Positions 1 to 8,772 of a stretch of 64,000 nt of DNA are shown here, piece by piece. Position numbers and translations under genes: made by a program. The notes under the pieces were generated by a model. The model did no database searches and was not told the DNA's origin. It was given only the letters and a program-made list of their open reading frames with translations. Each line of letters opens with the position of its first letter. Positions within the stretch are counted from its first letter, which is position 1. The DNA comes from Brevibacterium antiquum. GTDB taxonomy: Bacteria > Actinomycetota > Actinomycetes > Actinomycetales > Brevibacteriaceae. The stretch covers positions 248,001 through 312,000 of the forward strand of contig NZ_JABASX010000005.1 in NCBI RefSeq assembly GCF_016107655.1. Direction: 5' to 3'.

Positions 1-267
1 AACGACTTCGACCTGGAGATCGAGCTCACCGACAACCTGCTCATCTTCCGTTATGAGGACCGTCCCGGCATCATCGGTCAGCTGGGCCAGGCTCTCGGCG
101 CCAACGACATCAACATCGCCGGCATGCAGGTCTCGCCTTCGGCGACCGACAACGATGCACTCTCCGTGCTGGCAGTCGACTCGGCGGTATCCGAGGAAGT
201 CGTCAAGGCAGTGGCCGGAGCCGTCAACGCCTCAGCGTTCAGCGGAGTCTCACTGAGCGAGGACTGA
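1..267 (+). CDS. serA: D-3-phosphoglycerate dehydrogenase, C-terminal fragment
   Basis: This is the 3' end of a gene that begins outside the window; 88 codons and a TGA stop are present. The fragment reads as an ACT domain, with the stretch RPGIIGQLGQALGANDINIAGMQ typical of the regulatory C-terminus of actinobacterial SerA. The full enzyme oxidises 3-phosphoglycerate to 3-phosphohydroxypyruvate, the first step of serine synthesis, and in this family the ACT domain senses serine. Its position just before leuB and ilvE fits an amino-acid biosynthesis neighbourhood. The catalytic part cannot be seen, so another ACT-bearing dehydrogenase is possible but less likely. A strong hairpin follows the stop codon. 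Confidence 0.85.
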   Translation, partial: NDFDLEIELTDNLLIFRYEDRPGIIGQLGQALGANDINIAGMQVSPSATDNDALSVLAVDSAVSEEVVKAVAGAVNASAFSGVSLSED

Positions 268-293
268 ACTCCACAGGAAACAGCAGATCGAAG

Positions 294-334
294 AAGGACC
301 CGTTCAACTCTGATGATGAGGTGAACGGGTCCTT
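294..334. terminator. Hairpin between serA and the convergent PAP2 gene
   Basis: A perfect 13-bp inverted repeat (AAGGACCCGTTCA paired with TGAACGGGTCCTT) encloses a 15-base loop. It lies 27 bases after the serA stop and contains the stop codon of the convergent PAP2 gene. No long T tract follows, so it may act as a bidirectional terminator or as an mRNA-end stabiliser. Confidence 0.7.
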
Positions 335-1098
335 GTCGTCGCCCAGGTCCAGAGCTCGTCGGCGAGCACTGCAGCCGAGATGCCGATGAGGGCTCCGGCG
401 ATCGTGTCGGAGAGCCAGTGCACCTGCAGCGCTGTGCGCGACCACATCATCAGCAGGATCCACGCGAAGGCCAGGACCATCGACCAGTGGAACCGCAGGC
501 GCACCGGTTCGAGCGGGGCAGTGATCTCGGTCGGAACGGCTGCGGTTTCGGTGGGGACAGTCTCGGTGTCAGTAGGGACAGTCTCGGTCTTGTTCTCCGG
601 TGGGATCGCCAACGGGGGAACTGCGCCCACCGCGGCCAGTCGGAGCATATGCGCACGGGAGGCAATGAATGCCAGCCCCAAGGCCAGTGCGGCCGCGCCC
701 ATGGAATGGCCCGAAGGATAGGAATAGCCCAGGGAGTCATAGAGCTGCTCACTGGGGCGGACCCGAGTGACCACGGCCTTGAGCAGCTCGGACAGCCCGA
801 TTCCCATGAGCATGGTGGTCACGAGGACGCCCGCGGAGCGGAATCGTCGCAGGAGGACGAAGATCGCGGCCAGCAGGCCGGTGCAGATCACGGCCCCCGT
901 GCCCCCGCCCACCTCGGCGAGGATGACCGCCAGCCAGTACCCGGAGGTGTCGGGCTCAAGTCCGACGAAATTCAGCCAGTCCTGATCAACCGTCGTGGGC
1001 CCGGAGACATCGACCCTCAGCCACAGGCCGAAGGCAACGACGAGGAGGACCGCCGGCAGGGTAGACCACAGAATCCACGAGGGTTGACGGACCGACAC
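304..1098 (-). CDS. PAP2-family membrane phosphatase
   Basis: The 264-residue protein carries the three PAP2 phosphatase signatures: K107 to RP115 (KAVVTRVRP), PSGH at 128-131, and SR220 followed by H227 and D231 (SRTALQVHWLSD). Several hydrophobic segments place it in the cytoplasmic membrane, where such enzymes remove phosphate from lipid phosphates such as phosphatidate or undecaprenyl pyrophosphate. The substrate cannot be told from sequence. Residues about 169-192 form a Thr/Glu/Pro-rich insert (TETVPT-type units) built from 21-bp in-frame repeats, placed in the loop between motifs two and three. The start used is GTG; no good ribosome binding site is visible, so the start is uncertain. 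It converges on serA. Confidence 0.85.
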   Translation of the reverse strand: MSVRQPSWILWSTLPAVLLVVAFGLWLRVDVSGPTTVDQDWLNFVGLEPDTSGYWLAVILAEVGGGTGAVICTGLLAAIFVLLRRFRSAGVLVTTMLMGIGLSELLKAVVTRVRPSEQLYDSLGYSYPSGHSMGAAALALGLAFIASRAHMLRLAAVGAVPPLAIPPENKTETVPTDTETVPTETAAVPTEITAPLEPVRLRFHWSMVLAFAWILLMMWSRTALQVHWLSDTIAGALIGISAAVLADELWTWATTRTRSPHHQS

Positions 1099-1132
1099 TA
1101 TTGAGGGCTCGGACTCAGACTCAAGATCAGGC

Positions 1133-1984
1133 TCAGGCGTTCCAGAGCCCGTAGGTCGACGCCAGGGAGGCGATCTTCTTTGCGCGTGCCAGACGTGGCA
1201 GGTACGAGCCGTCCGTGATCTCGGAGCCGCCCTCGGCAGCCTCGAGAAGCTGGCGGGCCCAGTCGCGCTCGTCTTCGCTCGGGCTCATCGATTCGTTGAG
1301 CGTCACGACCTGATCGACGTTGAGCACGAGCTTTCCGGTCATGCCCATCATGTGGGTGACCTCGGCATCCGTGCGGACCTGCTCATCGCTGGCAGTGGCT
1401 GCTGAAGGACCGTCGATCGCACCGGGCAGTCCACCCATGCGCGAGGCGATTGTCAGTCGTGAGCGGGCATAGGCCAGTGCCATCGGATCGCCGGAGAAGC
1501 CGGTGTCCTTGCGGAAGTCGTTCGTTCCGAAGGCAAGACGGAATGTGCCCGGCGCCTCGGCGATCCTGGTCGCGTTCTCCACACCCATCGCAGATTCGAG
1601 CAGAGCGATGACCGGGAGTCCTGCCTTCGCGCGCATCGCGGTGTAGGAGACCTGCTCGGGACGTTCTGTCTCGGGCAGCATCACTCCGCGCAGGCCGGGG
1701 AGCATGGCGATGGAGGCAAGGTCGTCGTCCCAGAACTCGGAGTCCATCTTGTTGATCCGGACCCATGCGGACATGCCGCCTTCAAGGGCACGTACGACAT
1801 TGTCGCGGGCGGCGAGCTTCTTGTCGTCGGAGACCGAGGCCTCGAGGTCGAAGATGACGGAATCCGATTCGGAGATCTGCGCCTCGGTGAAGATCTCCTC
1901 CTTGGCCGCGTTGACCAACAGCCAGGAGCGGGAGAGCTTGGCGGGAAGTGCGGCGGCACGGGCGTTGCGGATCGTGTCTGTCAA
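1133..1984 (-). CDS. HpcH/HpaI aldolase / citrate-lyase beta (CitE-like) family protein
   Basis: The protein (283 residues) has the CitE-like fold signature: SRSWLLVNA near the start, VIFDLEASVSDDKK, the metal/CoA-region segment LPVIALLESAMGVENATRI and LAFGTNDFRKDTG. Members cleave or form C-C bonds of CoA thioesters (malyl-CoA, citramalyl-CoA, citryl-CoA) in the cytoplasm. No citrate lyase alpha or gamma subunit is nearby, so this is a stand-alone lyase or thioesterase, not a citrate lyase complex. I chose the TTG at 1984 because AGAGAAAG lies 7 bases upstream; the longer reading frame to 2140 adds residues with no family likeness. It is divergent from leuB with 189 bases between them. Confidence 0.75.
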   Translation of the reverse strand: MTDTIRNARAAALPAKLSRSWLLVNAAKEEIFTEAQISESDSVIFDLEASVSDDKKLAARDNVVRALEGGMSAWVRINKMDSEFWDDDLASIAMLPGLRGVMLPETERPEQVSYTAMRAKAGLPVIALLESAMGVENATRIAEAPGTFRLAFGTNDFRKDTGFSGDPMALAYARSRLTIASRMGGLPGAIDGPSAATASDEQVRTDAEVTHMMGMTGKLVLNVDQVVTLNESMSPSEDERDWARQLLEAAEGGSEITDGSYLPRLARAKKIASLASTYGLWNA

Positions 1985-2121
1985 TGATCGACTTTCTCTG
2001 GGGTTTCGGGGTGTTCCTCCCATCTTCGACGCTCGGGCCGCGGAATTGTAGTCGGGAACGAAGTTTGAGACATGAAATTGTGGATCACGGGATTCACCGA
2101 ACCCGGCAGTCGACATGTGTC

Positions 2122-2173
2122 CGAATAGTAGGACGATCAAGTTGCATGCTGAGATGAGTTCTAGTCTGAGTCC
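2122..2173 (+). promoter_or_regulatory. leuB promoter with LtbR-like site and leaderless -10 box
   Basis: TAGTCT at 2162-2167 fits an actinobacterial -10 box and lies only 6 bases before the leuB ATG, implying a leaderless or nearly leaderless mRNA. About 30 bases upstream, CGAATAGTAGGA (2122-2133) matches the published Corynebacterium LtbR consensus CA(T/C)ATAGTG(A/G)GA at 9 of 12 positions. The regulator is encoded in this window at 37591-38307. Confidence 0.5.
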
Positions 2174-3211
2174 ATGAAGTTTTCAATTGCAGTCATGCCC
2201 GGCGACGGTATCGGCAACGAGGTCGTCCCCGAAGGCCTCAAGGTCCTCAAGCGCGCCATCGAGGTGTCCGGCGAACCCGTGGAACTCGATCTCACGGACT
2301 ATGATGTCGGTGCCAAGCGTTGGCACGAGACCGGCGAGACACTCACGGACGACGAGCTGGAATCGCTGCGTTCCCACGATGCCATCTTCTTCGGCGCCTG
2401 CGGTGACCCGAGTGTGCCGTCGGGTGTGCTCGAGCGAGGTGTGATCCTCAAGATGCGCTTCGGCCTGAGCCACGCAGTCAACCTGCGTCCCTCGAAGCTC
2501 TTCGCTGGAGTCACCAGCCCGTTGGCCGACCCCGGCGAGATCGACTTCGTCGTCGTCCGCGAAGGCACCGAAGGCTCCTACACCGGAATGGGCGGCTCGG
2601 TGCGCACCGATACCCCCTACGAGGTCGCGACCGAGGTCTCGATCAACACCTGGTACGGCGTGGAGCGGGCAGTCCGTGATGCGTTCGAACGTGCACAGGC
2701 CAGGAACAAGAAGCTCACCTACGTCCACAAGCACAACGTCATGGTCCACGCGGGTCACCTATGGCGTCGCGTCGTCGAGAAGGTCGGCGCAGAATACCCA
2801 GAGGTGACATTCAACTACGAGCACACGGACGCGTGCACGATCTACATGGTCACCGACCCCGGCCGCTATGACGTGATCGTCACCGACAACCTCTTCGGTG
2901 ACATCCTCACCGACCTCGCCGCGGCTGTCACAGGCGGCATCGGTCTGGCCGCCTCGGGCAACCTCAACGTCGAAGGCACGGGACCGAGCCTGTTCGAGCC
3001 CATCCACGGATCGGCACCGGACATCGCCGGACAGCAGATCGCCGATCCGACCGCCTCGATCCTCTCGGGTGCGCTCATGGCCTCGCACCTGGGGCTCGAA
3101 GTCGTGGCGAAGTCGATCGAGACCGCTGTCGAAGCCGATCTGGCCGACCGCGACGGAACCAAGCGATCCACCGCCGAGGTGGGCGACGCGATCGCTGCCC
3201 GCCTGAGCTGA
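2174..3211 (+). CDS. leuB: 3-isopropylmalate dehydrogenase
   Basis: LeuB oxidises and decarboxylates 3-isopropylmalate with NAD+, the third step of leucine synthesis. The 345-residue length is usual for the actinobacterial form. The sequence opens with [19 protein letters not shown], has the substrate-loop arginines and [15 protein letters not shown] in the middle, and the metal-binding stretch [20 protein letters not shown] near residues 235-255, followed by [12 protein letters not shown]. The ATG at 2174 follows a -10-like TAGTCT by 6 bases and has no strong ribosome binding site. Its partners leuCD lie 35 kb downstream, the usual split arrangement in actinobacteria, and ilvE follows directly. 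Confidence 0.96.
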   Translation: MKFSIAVMPGDGIGNEVVPEGLKVLKRAIEVSGEPVELDLTDYDVGAKRWHETGETLTDDELESLRSHDAIFFGACGDPSVPSGVLERGVILKMRFGLSHAVNLRPSKLFAGVTSPLADPGEIDFVVVREGTEGSYTGMGGSVRTDTPYEVATEVSINTWYGVERAVRDAFERAQARNKKLTYVHKHNVMVHAGHLWRRVVEKVGAEYPEVTFNYEHTDACTIYMVTDPGRYDVIVTDNLFGDILTDLAAAVTGGIGLAASGNLNVEGTGPSLFEPIHGSAPDIAGQQIADPTASILSGALMASHLGLEVVAKSIETAVEADLADRDGTKRSTAEVGDAIAARLS

Positions 3212-3282
3212 CGTGGCCTGCAGGGGCCGAGGTTGGGCACGACCACCTCGGCGAGACGAGAGCCGACTGGACGATTCGTGAG

Positions 3283-3317
3283 CCATCACCCCGGTGCGAC
3301 GCGCACCGGGGTGATGG
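3283..3317 (+). terminator. Long hairpin between leuB and ilvE
   Basis: A perfect 16-bp stem (CCATCACCCCGGTGCG with its complement at 3302-3317) has a 3-base loop. No T tract follows. It is strong enough to stop transcription or protect the leuB mRNA end, and ilvE begins 45 bases later. Confidence 0.65.
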
Positions 3318-3362
3318 ACTACCCTGACAGTGTCACTCATCACAAATGAGAAAAGAGTTCTT

Positions 3363-4454
3363 ATGACCAAGTTTGCCGTTCTCAAGAATGTCCAGCCGCA
3401 ACCCGAGCTGGTGCGCGAGAACATCAAGAAGGACCCCGGATTCGGGCTCTACTTCACCGACCACATGGCCCATGTCAGGTACACCCTTGACGATGGATGG
3501 CACGCTCACGAGGTGAAGCCGTACGGCCCGCTGGTGCTTGATCCTGCGGCTGCAGTGTTCCACTACGCGCAGGAGATCTTCGAAGGTATGAAGGTCTACC
3601 GCCACGCAGACGGCTCCGTCTGGACCTTCCGTCCCGAGCGCAACGCTGCGCGCATCAACAAGTCCGCCGAGCGTCTTGCGCTGCCGCAGATCTCGGAATC
3701 CGACTTCATCGAATCGATCAAGGCGCTGGTCTCACTCGATCAGCAGTGGGTTCCCACCCCTGAATCCGAAGCCGACGAATCGAGCCTGTACCTGCGCCCC
3801 TTCATGATCGCCACCGAACGGTTCCTCGGCGTGCGCTCCAGCCATGAGGTCGACTACTACGTCATCGCCAGCCCCGCCGGGCCCTACTTCTCCGGCGGCA
3901 TCAAGCCCGTCTCGATCTGGCTGTCGCAGAACTTCAACCGCGCCGGCGCCGGCGGCACCGGATTCGCCAAGTGCGGCGGCAACTACGCGGGCTCGCTGGC
4001 GGCGCAGAACGAAGCTGCAGCCCAGGGCTGCCAGCAGGTGCTGTTCACCGATGCGGCAGAGAACAAATACGTCGATGAGCTCGGCGGAATGAACCTCATG
4101 CTCGTGACCAAGGATGGCCGCCTGCTCACCCCGGAGCTCGGTGATTCCATCCTCGACGGTGTCACTCGCCGGTCCCTGCTCGACCTCGCCCCGCAGCTGG
4201 GCCTGAAGCCGGAAGAGCGCAAGATCTCCGTCGATGAATGGCGTAAGGGAGCTGCCAATGGCGACATCGTCGAAGCCTTCGCCTGTGGCACCGCCGCAGT
4301 CGTGACTCCGATCGGCCGTGTCATCGGCACCGAATCCACGATCGACCACGGTGAAAAGCCTGGTGAGAAGACCATGGAGTTCCGTAAGACTCTGCTCGAC
4401 ATCCAGTACGGTCGCGCCGAGGACAAGAACAACTGGATGGTTCGTCTGGCCTGA
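3363..4454 (+). CDS. ilvE: Branched-chain amino acid aminotransferase
   Basis: This class IV PLP enzyme transfers the amino group between glutamate and the keto acids of leucine, isoleucine and valine, the last step of their synthesis. The 363-residue length suits the type II bacterial/eukaryotic-like BCAT. The PLP lysine is K203 in GFAKCGGNYAGSL; upstream AQEIFEGMKVYRHADG and SLYLRPFM are typical, and GGMNLMLV with LTPEL follow. I chose the ATG at 3363, which has AAAAGAG 6 bases upstream, over an in-frame ATG-less extension to 3330. It follows leuB after a hairpin and ends at a strong terminator, so it is probably its own transcript or a read-through from leuB. Confidence 0.95.
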   Translation: MTKFAVLKNVQPQPELVRENIKKDPGFGLYFTDHMAHVRYTLDDGWHAHEVKPYGPLVLDPAAAVFHYAQEIFEGMKVYRHADGSVWTFRPERNAARINKSAERLALPQISESDFIESIKALVSLDQQWVPTPESEADESSLYLRPFMIATERFLGVRSSHEVDYYVIASPAGPYFSGGIKPVSIWLSQNFNRAGAGGTGFAKCGGNYAGSLAAQNEAAAQGCQQVLFTDAAENKYVDELGGMNLMLVTKDGRLLTPELGDSILDGVTRRSLLDLAPQLGLKPEERKISVDEWRKGAANGDIVEAFACGTAAVVTPIGRVIGTESTIDHGEKPGEKTMEFRKTLLDIQYGRAEDKNNWMVRLA

Positions 4455-4503
4455 AGTCTGGGGGCTGCTCAGACGAGGCGGCTCGGGTCGTCCTACATTG
4501 AGA

Positions 4504-4545
4504 GGGTCGGGTGCTGCGATTTCGATCGCGGCACCCGGCCCTTTT
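4504..4545 (+). terminator. Rho-independent terminator after ilvE
   Basis: A 17-bp stem with two G-U pairs (4504-4520 with 4525-4541) closes on a TTCG tetraloop and is followed by TTTT. This is the clearest intrinsic terminator in the window. Confidence 0.9.
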
Positions 4546-4630
4546 GAGCTGCAACAGGACTTTTTGATGTGGCATGCGAATTTCGACAGAACGGACGCTG
4601 GGGTTCAAGGAGGCATGGCTCGGCTGGCGT

Positions 4631-4679
4631 GACACAGTCGACGTGGCTCGGTCTGCTCGACACAGTCAACGTGGCTCGG
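4631..4679. repeat. Two 21-bp imperfect direct repeats in the ilvE downstream region
   Basis: GACACAGTCGACGTGGCTCGG at 4631-4651 recurs with one change at 4659-4679. A third partial GTGGCTCGG-like piece lies just before. The 162 bases between the ilvE terminator and the next gene hold nothing else that I can recognise. Confidence 0.8.
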
Positions 4680-4707
4680 CAGGCGTGGTTCAGAAGGTGG
4701 ACATGGT

Positions 4708-5418
4708 TCAGATGGTGTGGCGAATCCGCGAGAGCACGCGAGCTACCGAAGCCGCGTCGACGAGGTCGGAGTCGGTGAGGCCGCCGACCAGGCGATCGGC
4801 TGCGATTCCGCGGCTCAGGTCCTCCGCCGCGCCGCCCGAACGGAGATAGACAGCCGCGAGCGGAGAAGCAGAGACTCCCTCCAAGGGAATGTCGGTCGAC
4901 CGGATGCGGAATGCCGTTCTCAACATGAATATTCCGCTGGCCAGAAGGAGCCAGGTGAGCGGGAGGGCACATACTCCGAGGACGACGTCGCGTCCTGCCC
5001 CCAGTGCGATCAGCAGGGTGGCAATAGCGATGCCGCCGAGGACTGTGAGACCGCCCAGCACGAAGTCCCGGCGAAAATAGCTGCGCTGTCCGATCCTCTT
5101 CGACAGGCGAACAACACCTGCCCGGCCCATCACGACTCGAACCACGCCAGTGCGATCAGCGACGAACTGCATCAACGACGCTGCACCCCAACGAGTGAAG
5201 ACGATTGTCACCGCAGTGCCGAGGACGATTGAGACCGGGATGATCCAGAGCAGTGAACTTGGCTCAGGTAGGAGCAGAAGGGCGATTCCCAGCCACAGGG
5301 CCATGCCGACGAAGAAGATTCCGCAGGCGCTGACGCTGAGCCGAACCCGCCCGGGTGTGGTTCCCGTCGCAAGTGCATTGACGATCGCCGACGAAGGCGG
5401 GACTCTGTTGCTGAACAT
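4708..5418 (-). CDS. Integral membrane protein of unknown function
   Basis: I do not recognise a named family. The 236-residue protein has four strongly hydrophobic segments: two near the N-terminus (around residues 22-46 and 52-75) and two around 120-145 and 148-172. A basic stretch with RLSKRIGQRSYFRRDF lies between the pairs, and a soluble Asp/Ser-rich C-terminal tail of about 55 residues follows. I chose the ATG at 5418 because AGGAGGGC stands 7 bases upstream; the reading frame could extend to 5631 but those residues lack membrane-protein character. It is divergent from the MFS gene. Confidence 0.6.
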   Translation of the reverse strand: MFSNRVPPSSAIVNALATGTTPGRVRLSVSACGIFFVGMALWLGIALLLLPEPSSLLWIIPVSIVLGTAVTIVFTRWGAASLMQFVADRTGVVRVVMGRAGVVRLSKRIGQRSYFRRDFVLGGLTVLGGIAIATLLIALGAGRDVVLGVCALPLTWLLLASGIFMLRTAFRIRSTDIPLEGVSASPLAAVYLRSGGAAEDLSRGIAADRLVGGLTDSDLVDAASVARVLSRIRHTI

Positions 5419-5566
5419 AGGCCGTGCCCTCCTGCTGGCGAGTCCTCCTGGGGGTCCGTTGGCTGGAATTCTACAGAGTCGCGCAAACGCCTCTGACTTC
5501 CATCGGACTGGATCCAAGCGCGCAGACAAGATGCAGGCAATTTTACTCACAAATGCGTTAAAGAGG

Positions 5567-5572
5567 TATTGT
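5567..5572 (+). promoter_or_regulatory. -10 box for leaderless start of the MFS gene
   Basis: TATTGT lies exactly 6 bases before the GTG at 5579. The same spacing appears at ten other genes in this window. It supports the GTG start, for which the Shine-Dalgarno-like AAAGAGG is too far upstream (about 12 bases). Confidence 0.5.
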
Positions 5573-5578
5573 GGCCTC

Positions 5579-7093
5579 GTGTCTACTGCAACCTCGGCGT
5601 CTACGCCGACCGCTTCCGAAGTCGTTGCCAACCTTCCGTGGCGGTGGCGAACTCAAGGTGCCATCTTCATCATCGGCGGCCTCGGGTTCATGTTCGACGC
5701 TTGGGACGTCGCCCTCAACGGGTTCCTCATCCCACTGCTCAGCGACTACTGGAGCCTGAGCGTAGGCCAGGCCGCCTGGATCGCTACGGCCAACCTCATC
5801 GGCATGGCGTTGGGTGCCTTCATCTGGGGCGGCATCGCTGATGTCATCGGCCGCAAGAAGGCCTTCACACTCACACTCCTCGTGTTTTCGATCTTCACCG
5901 TCGCTGGAGCCTTCTCTCCTGCGTTCAGCTGGTTCATCCTCTTCCGATTCCTCGCTGGATTCGGGCTCGGCGGATGCATCCCCGTCGACTATGCACTCGT
6001 CGGGGAATTCACCCCCAAGAAGCACCGTGGTCGGGTCCTGACGGCAATGGACGGTTGGTGGCCGATCGGCGCCTCGCTGTGCGCCTTCGTCTCTGCAACG
6101 CTGCTGGACGTGGGGGATTGGCGCCTCATCATGCTTGTCATGATCGTGCCCGCGCTGCTGACGGTTGCCGTGCGTTTCGGAATTCCCGAATCACCCCTCT
6201 ACCTTGCTTCCGTCGGACGGTACGCCGAAGCCGACGCCATCATCTCCCGGCTCGTTGAGCGCACCGGCGCCGAGGTGACGACGTGGACCCACGATGTCCC
6301 CACCGCGGGCGCGACCGACGCTTCCGGTGCCAGCGGCACGACCGCGGCCCAGGCCACCGACACGACCGCGGCCCAGGCCACCGGCACGGGCGACGTAACC
6401 GGCGCGGCCCAGGCGCCGGTGAAGACATCGGACTCGGCTGGAACGGTGACTTCCGTCAACAAACAGCTTCGTGCAGCCAGCGGCCAGCTGGTCCAGCTCT
6501 GGCAGTACTCGGCGAAGACGACTCTCGTCTCCTGGTCGCTGTTCGTGTCCGTTCTCCTTGTCTACTACGCGGCACTGACGTGGCTGCCGGGCATCCTGAA
6601 GAAGCAGGGCATGGGCGATCAAGCAGCATTCATGGTCACCGGGTCGATGACCGCAGTGGGCATCCTCGGCGTCATCGTCTCGGCTCTGATCGTCGAACGT
6701 GTGGGCCGAAAATGGGTGCTCGGCGTGACCTCGACCGTCTCCGCCCTCCTCTTGGTCGGCGCTGCAGTGTTCATCGAGGCCTCAGGCTCAGAGCTGACCT
6801 TCGCCGCTAAGGCCAGCATCATCGGCTTCGGGTTCGTCGTGCAGATCGCGATTCCCACTCTCTACACCTACGTGTCGGAGTTGTACCCGACTCGTCTGCG
6901 AGGTTCGGGGTTCGGCTGGGCATCTGCCGCCTCACGCATTGCAACCGGTATCGCTCCGCTGGTCTTCGGTGCATTCATGTGGCCAGTCCTCGGACTGACA
7001 GTGACCTTCATCCTCACAGGACTGCTCGTGATCGTGGCGGTGGTCCTGATGAGTCTGCTTGCGCGCGAGACCACGGGCGAAGCGCTCGATTGA
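5579..7093 (+). CDS. MFS transporter (sugar/metabolite:H+ symporter-like)
   Basis: A 504-residue major facilitator carrier with about 12 membrane segments. The loop between segments 2 and 3 holds the signature GGIADVIGRKKAF, and RFLAGFGLGGCIPVDYALVGEF with KKHRGR closes the first half, a pattern of the sugar-porter/SV2/NiaP-like group. YTYVSELYPTRLRGSGFGW in the second half is also typical. The substrate is not evident. The central cytoplasmic loop (about residues 235-300) is long and rich in Ala, Thr and Gly, built partly from two perfect-length 24-bp repeats at 6337-6384. The GTG start is supported by a leaderless-type -10 box. Confidence 0.8.
   Translation: MSTATSASTPTASEVVANLPWRWRTQGAIFIIGGLGFMFDAWDVALNGFLIPLLSDYWSLSVGQAAWIATANLIGMALGAFIWGGIADVIGRKKAFTLTLLVFSIFTVAGAFSPAFSWFILFRFLAGFGLGGCIPVDYALVGEFTPKKHRGRVLTAMDGWWPIGASLCAFVSATLLDVGDWRLIMLVMIVPALLTVAVRFGIPESPLYLASVGRYAEADAIISRLVERTGAEVTTWTHDVPTAGATDASGASGTTAAQATDTTAAQATGTGDVTGAAQAPVKTSDSAGTVTSVNKQLRAASGQLVQLWQYSAKTTLVSWSLFVSVLLVYYAALTWLPGILKKQGMGDQAAFMVTGSMTAVGILGVIVSALIVERVGRKWVLGVTSTVSALLLVGAAVFIEASGSELTFAAKASIIGFGFVVQIAIPTLYTYVSELYPTRLRGSGFGWASAASRIATGIAPLVFGAFMWPVLGLTVTFILTGLLVIVAVVLMSLLARETTGEALD
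6337..6384 (+). repeat. In-frame 24-bp tandem repeat in the MFS central loop
   Basis: Two adjacent 24-bp units differing only at the last base encode the repeat TTAAQATD/TTAAQATG. It is an in-frame minisatellite and lengthens a cytoplasmic loop without breaking the frame. Confidence 0.85.
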
Positions 7094-7178
7094 GGTTCCC
7101 ATCGCTTGGCTTCACCTCTGACCTGGGCTGACACTGATCGGAAATCTCGTGTCAGGACCGACCGCTACTGTGATTGAT

Positions 7179-8657
7179 ATGGAAGCGGAGTCGGTTTCAG
7201 ACGTGATCACCGAGATTCATCGGTGGCGCGAAGTGCTGTCCGATCTGCCGCCGGCGCAGACGGAGGACGAAGCGATCGACAGAATCACTGCGTTGGAAGA
7301 ACTGACCTCAGTGAGTGCGGCAGCTCAGGCAAGAGAGACGCTGACATTCGACATGCACCGTCGGAATCGTGAAGCCGAAGAAGGAATGTCGCGCCGCAGA
7401 CAGGGCAAGGGCCTCGGTGCCGAGATCGGGTTGGCTCGGAAGGTCTCACGGGCCAGAGGCAGCAGACTGCTCGGCTTCGCCAGGTCCCTGTTGATGGATC
7501 TGCCGAAGACCTATGCCTCCTTGAAGAGCGGACACATCTCAGAGGAGAAGGCGCGAGTTGTTGCGAAGGAGACCGATTGGCTCCCCAGGGACAAGCGTCA
7601 CCAGGTCGATGATCGGATGGCCGACCGCCTCGCCGAGGTGGGTGTCGGTCGGCTGGGCAACGAGGTTCGCGCACTGGCTCAGCAGCTCGACCAGAAAGCA
7701 GCCGTCGAACACCTCGACAGATGTGTGGAAGAACGTGCCGTCACTGTGCGTCCTGCACCAGGAAACATGGCGTATCTGACAGCGCTCCTCCCCTTGTCGC
7801 AGGCGGTGGCAGCGTATTCCAACCTGTCGAGATCGGCACAGTCCATCGTCGGGACAGGACTGTCCGAAGGGCGAACTCAAGGACAGGTCATGGCCGATCT
7901 CTTGGTCGAGAGAACCACGGGCCAAGACAGTGCTGAGGCCATCCCTACCGAAGTCCATGTGGTGATGAATGAGAACAGCCTCTTCGACCCAGGCGAGACT
8001 CCAGCGTGGTTTCCCGGCTTCGGCCCGATTCCGGCAAAGACGGCACGCGAATTCATCGCCCAGAACGAAGCCTCAGTCTTCATCCGCAGGTTGTACACGC
8101 GTCCGTCCGACGGACAGCTGGTACGAATGGACTCGAAGCGACGTGAGTTCTCCGGACTGCTTCGACGCATGGTGGTGATTCGCGATGACGTCTGCCGATC
8201 ACCGTGGTGCGATGCCCAGATCAAACACGCGGACCACTCGCAGGCATTCGCCGCGGGTGGTGAGACCGACTGGGACAATGCATCGGGACTGTGCGCTGCC
8301 TGCAACTTCATCAAGGAGCTTCCCGGTTGGCGACACGAGGCCACAGCAGAAGAGTTGGTCGTCCGGACTCCCACAGGGCACAGGTATCAGATCGGCACCA
8401 GACCGCTCGGGACCCCGACGACGAATTCCAGCGAGCTTCCCCGCTCCAATCTCGCCGACGAACCGACATCGGATGAAGCCAGCAACCCCAACACCTTCAC
8501 AGTGAGGATTCCTCCATTTCGAAAGGTCGAAGCGCCGAGGCTTGAGGGAAGATTCGAATCCCTCAAGGTAGATATGTGGCACCGTCGTGAAGAGCCGCCG
8601 AGCGAGGTGGAGATGTGCCTTGTCGGACAACTGGCCGAATTCGTCTCTGCAGTCTGA
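7179..8657 (+). CDS. DUF222 / HNH endonuclease domain protein (13E12-repeat family)
   Basis: The 492-residue protein joins an N-terminal DUF222 region (about residues 10-320) to a C-terminal HNH nuclease-like motif around 345-395: CRSPWCDAQIKHADH, then GGETDWDNASGLCAACNFIKE. The four cysteines would bind zinc and the histidines are placed as in active HNH enzymes. Proteins of this kind are abundant and multicopy in actinobacteria; their role is not established and they are sometimes linked to mobile DNA. I chose the ATG at 7179, which has TACTGT 7 bases upstream; an in-frame GTG at 7149 is possible. Nothing mobile is visible next to it. Confidence 0.85.
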   Translation: MEAESVSDVITEIHRWREVLSDLPPAQTEDEAIDRITALEELTSVSAAAQARETLTFDMHRRNREAEEGMSRRRQGKGLGAEIGLARKVSRARGSRLLGFARSLLMDLPKTYASLKSGHISEEKARVVAKETDWLPRDKRHQVDDRMADRLAEVGVGRLGNEVRALAQQLDQKAAVEHLDRCVEERAVTVRPAPGNMAYLTALLPLSQAVAAYSNLSRSAQSIVGTGLSEGRTQGQVMADLLVERTTGQDSAEAIPTEVHVVMNENSLFDPGETPAWFPGFGPIPAKTAREFIAQNEASVFIRRLYTRPSDGQLVRMDSKRREFSGLLRRMVVIRDDVCRSPWCDAQIKHADHSQAFAAGGETDWDNASGLCAACNFIKELPGWRHEATAEELVVRTPTGHRYQIGTRPLGTPTTNSSELPRSNLADEPTSDEASNPNTFTVRIPPFRKVEAPRLEGRFESLKVDMWHRREEPPSEVEMCLVGQLAEFVSAV

Positions 8658-8772
8658 TGCACCAGGCTCTCGGCACTCTGATGCACCCGGCAGAGCATCG
8701 TGTCCTCGGCCGCGCAGCGAGAATTCCCTCTGCGTTCAACTGCGCGACTGCCGACGTGGCTAGGCTGGGAGC

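Noticed and set aside
3212-3362. Riboswitch or attenuator before ilvE
   Set aside because: Only a single strong hairpin is seen; there is no leader peptide and no alternative pairing that I could find.
3330-3362. Longer ilvE start at 3330
   Set aside because: The extra 11 residues do not match the family and the ATG at 3363 has a suitable ribosome site.
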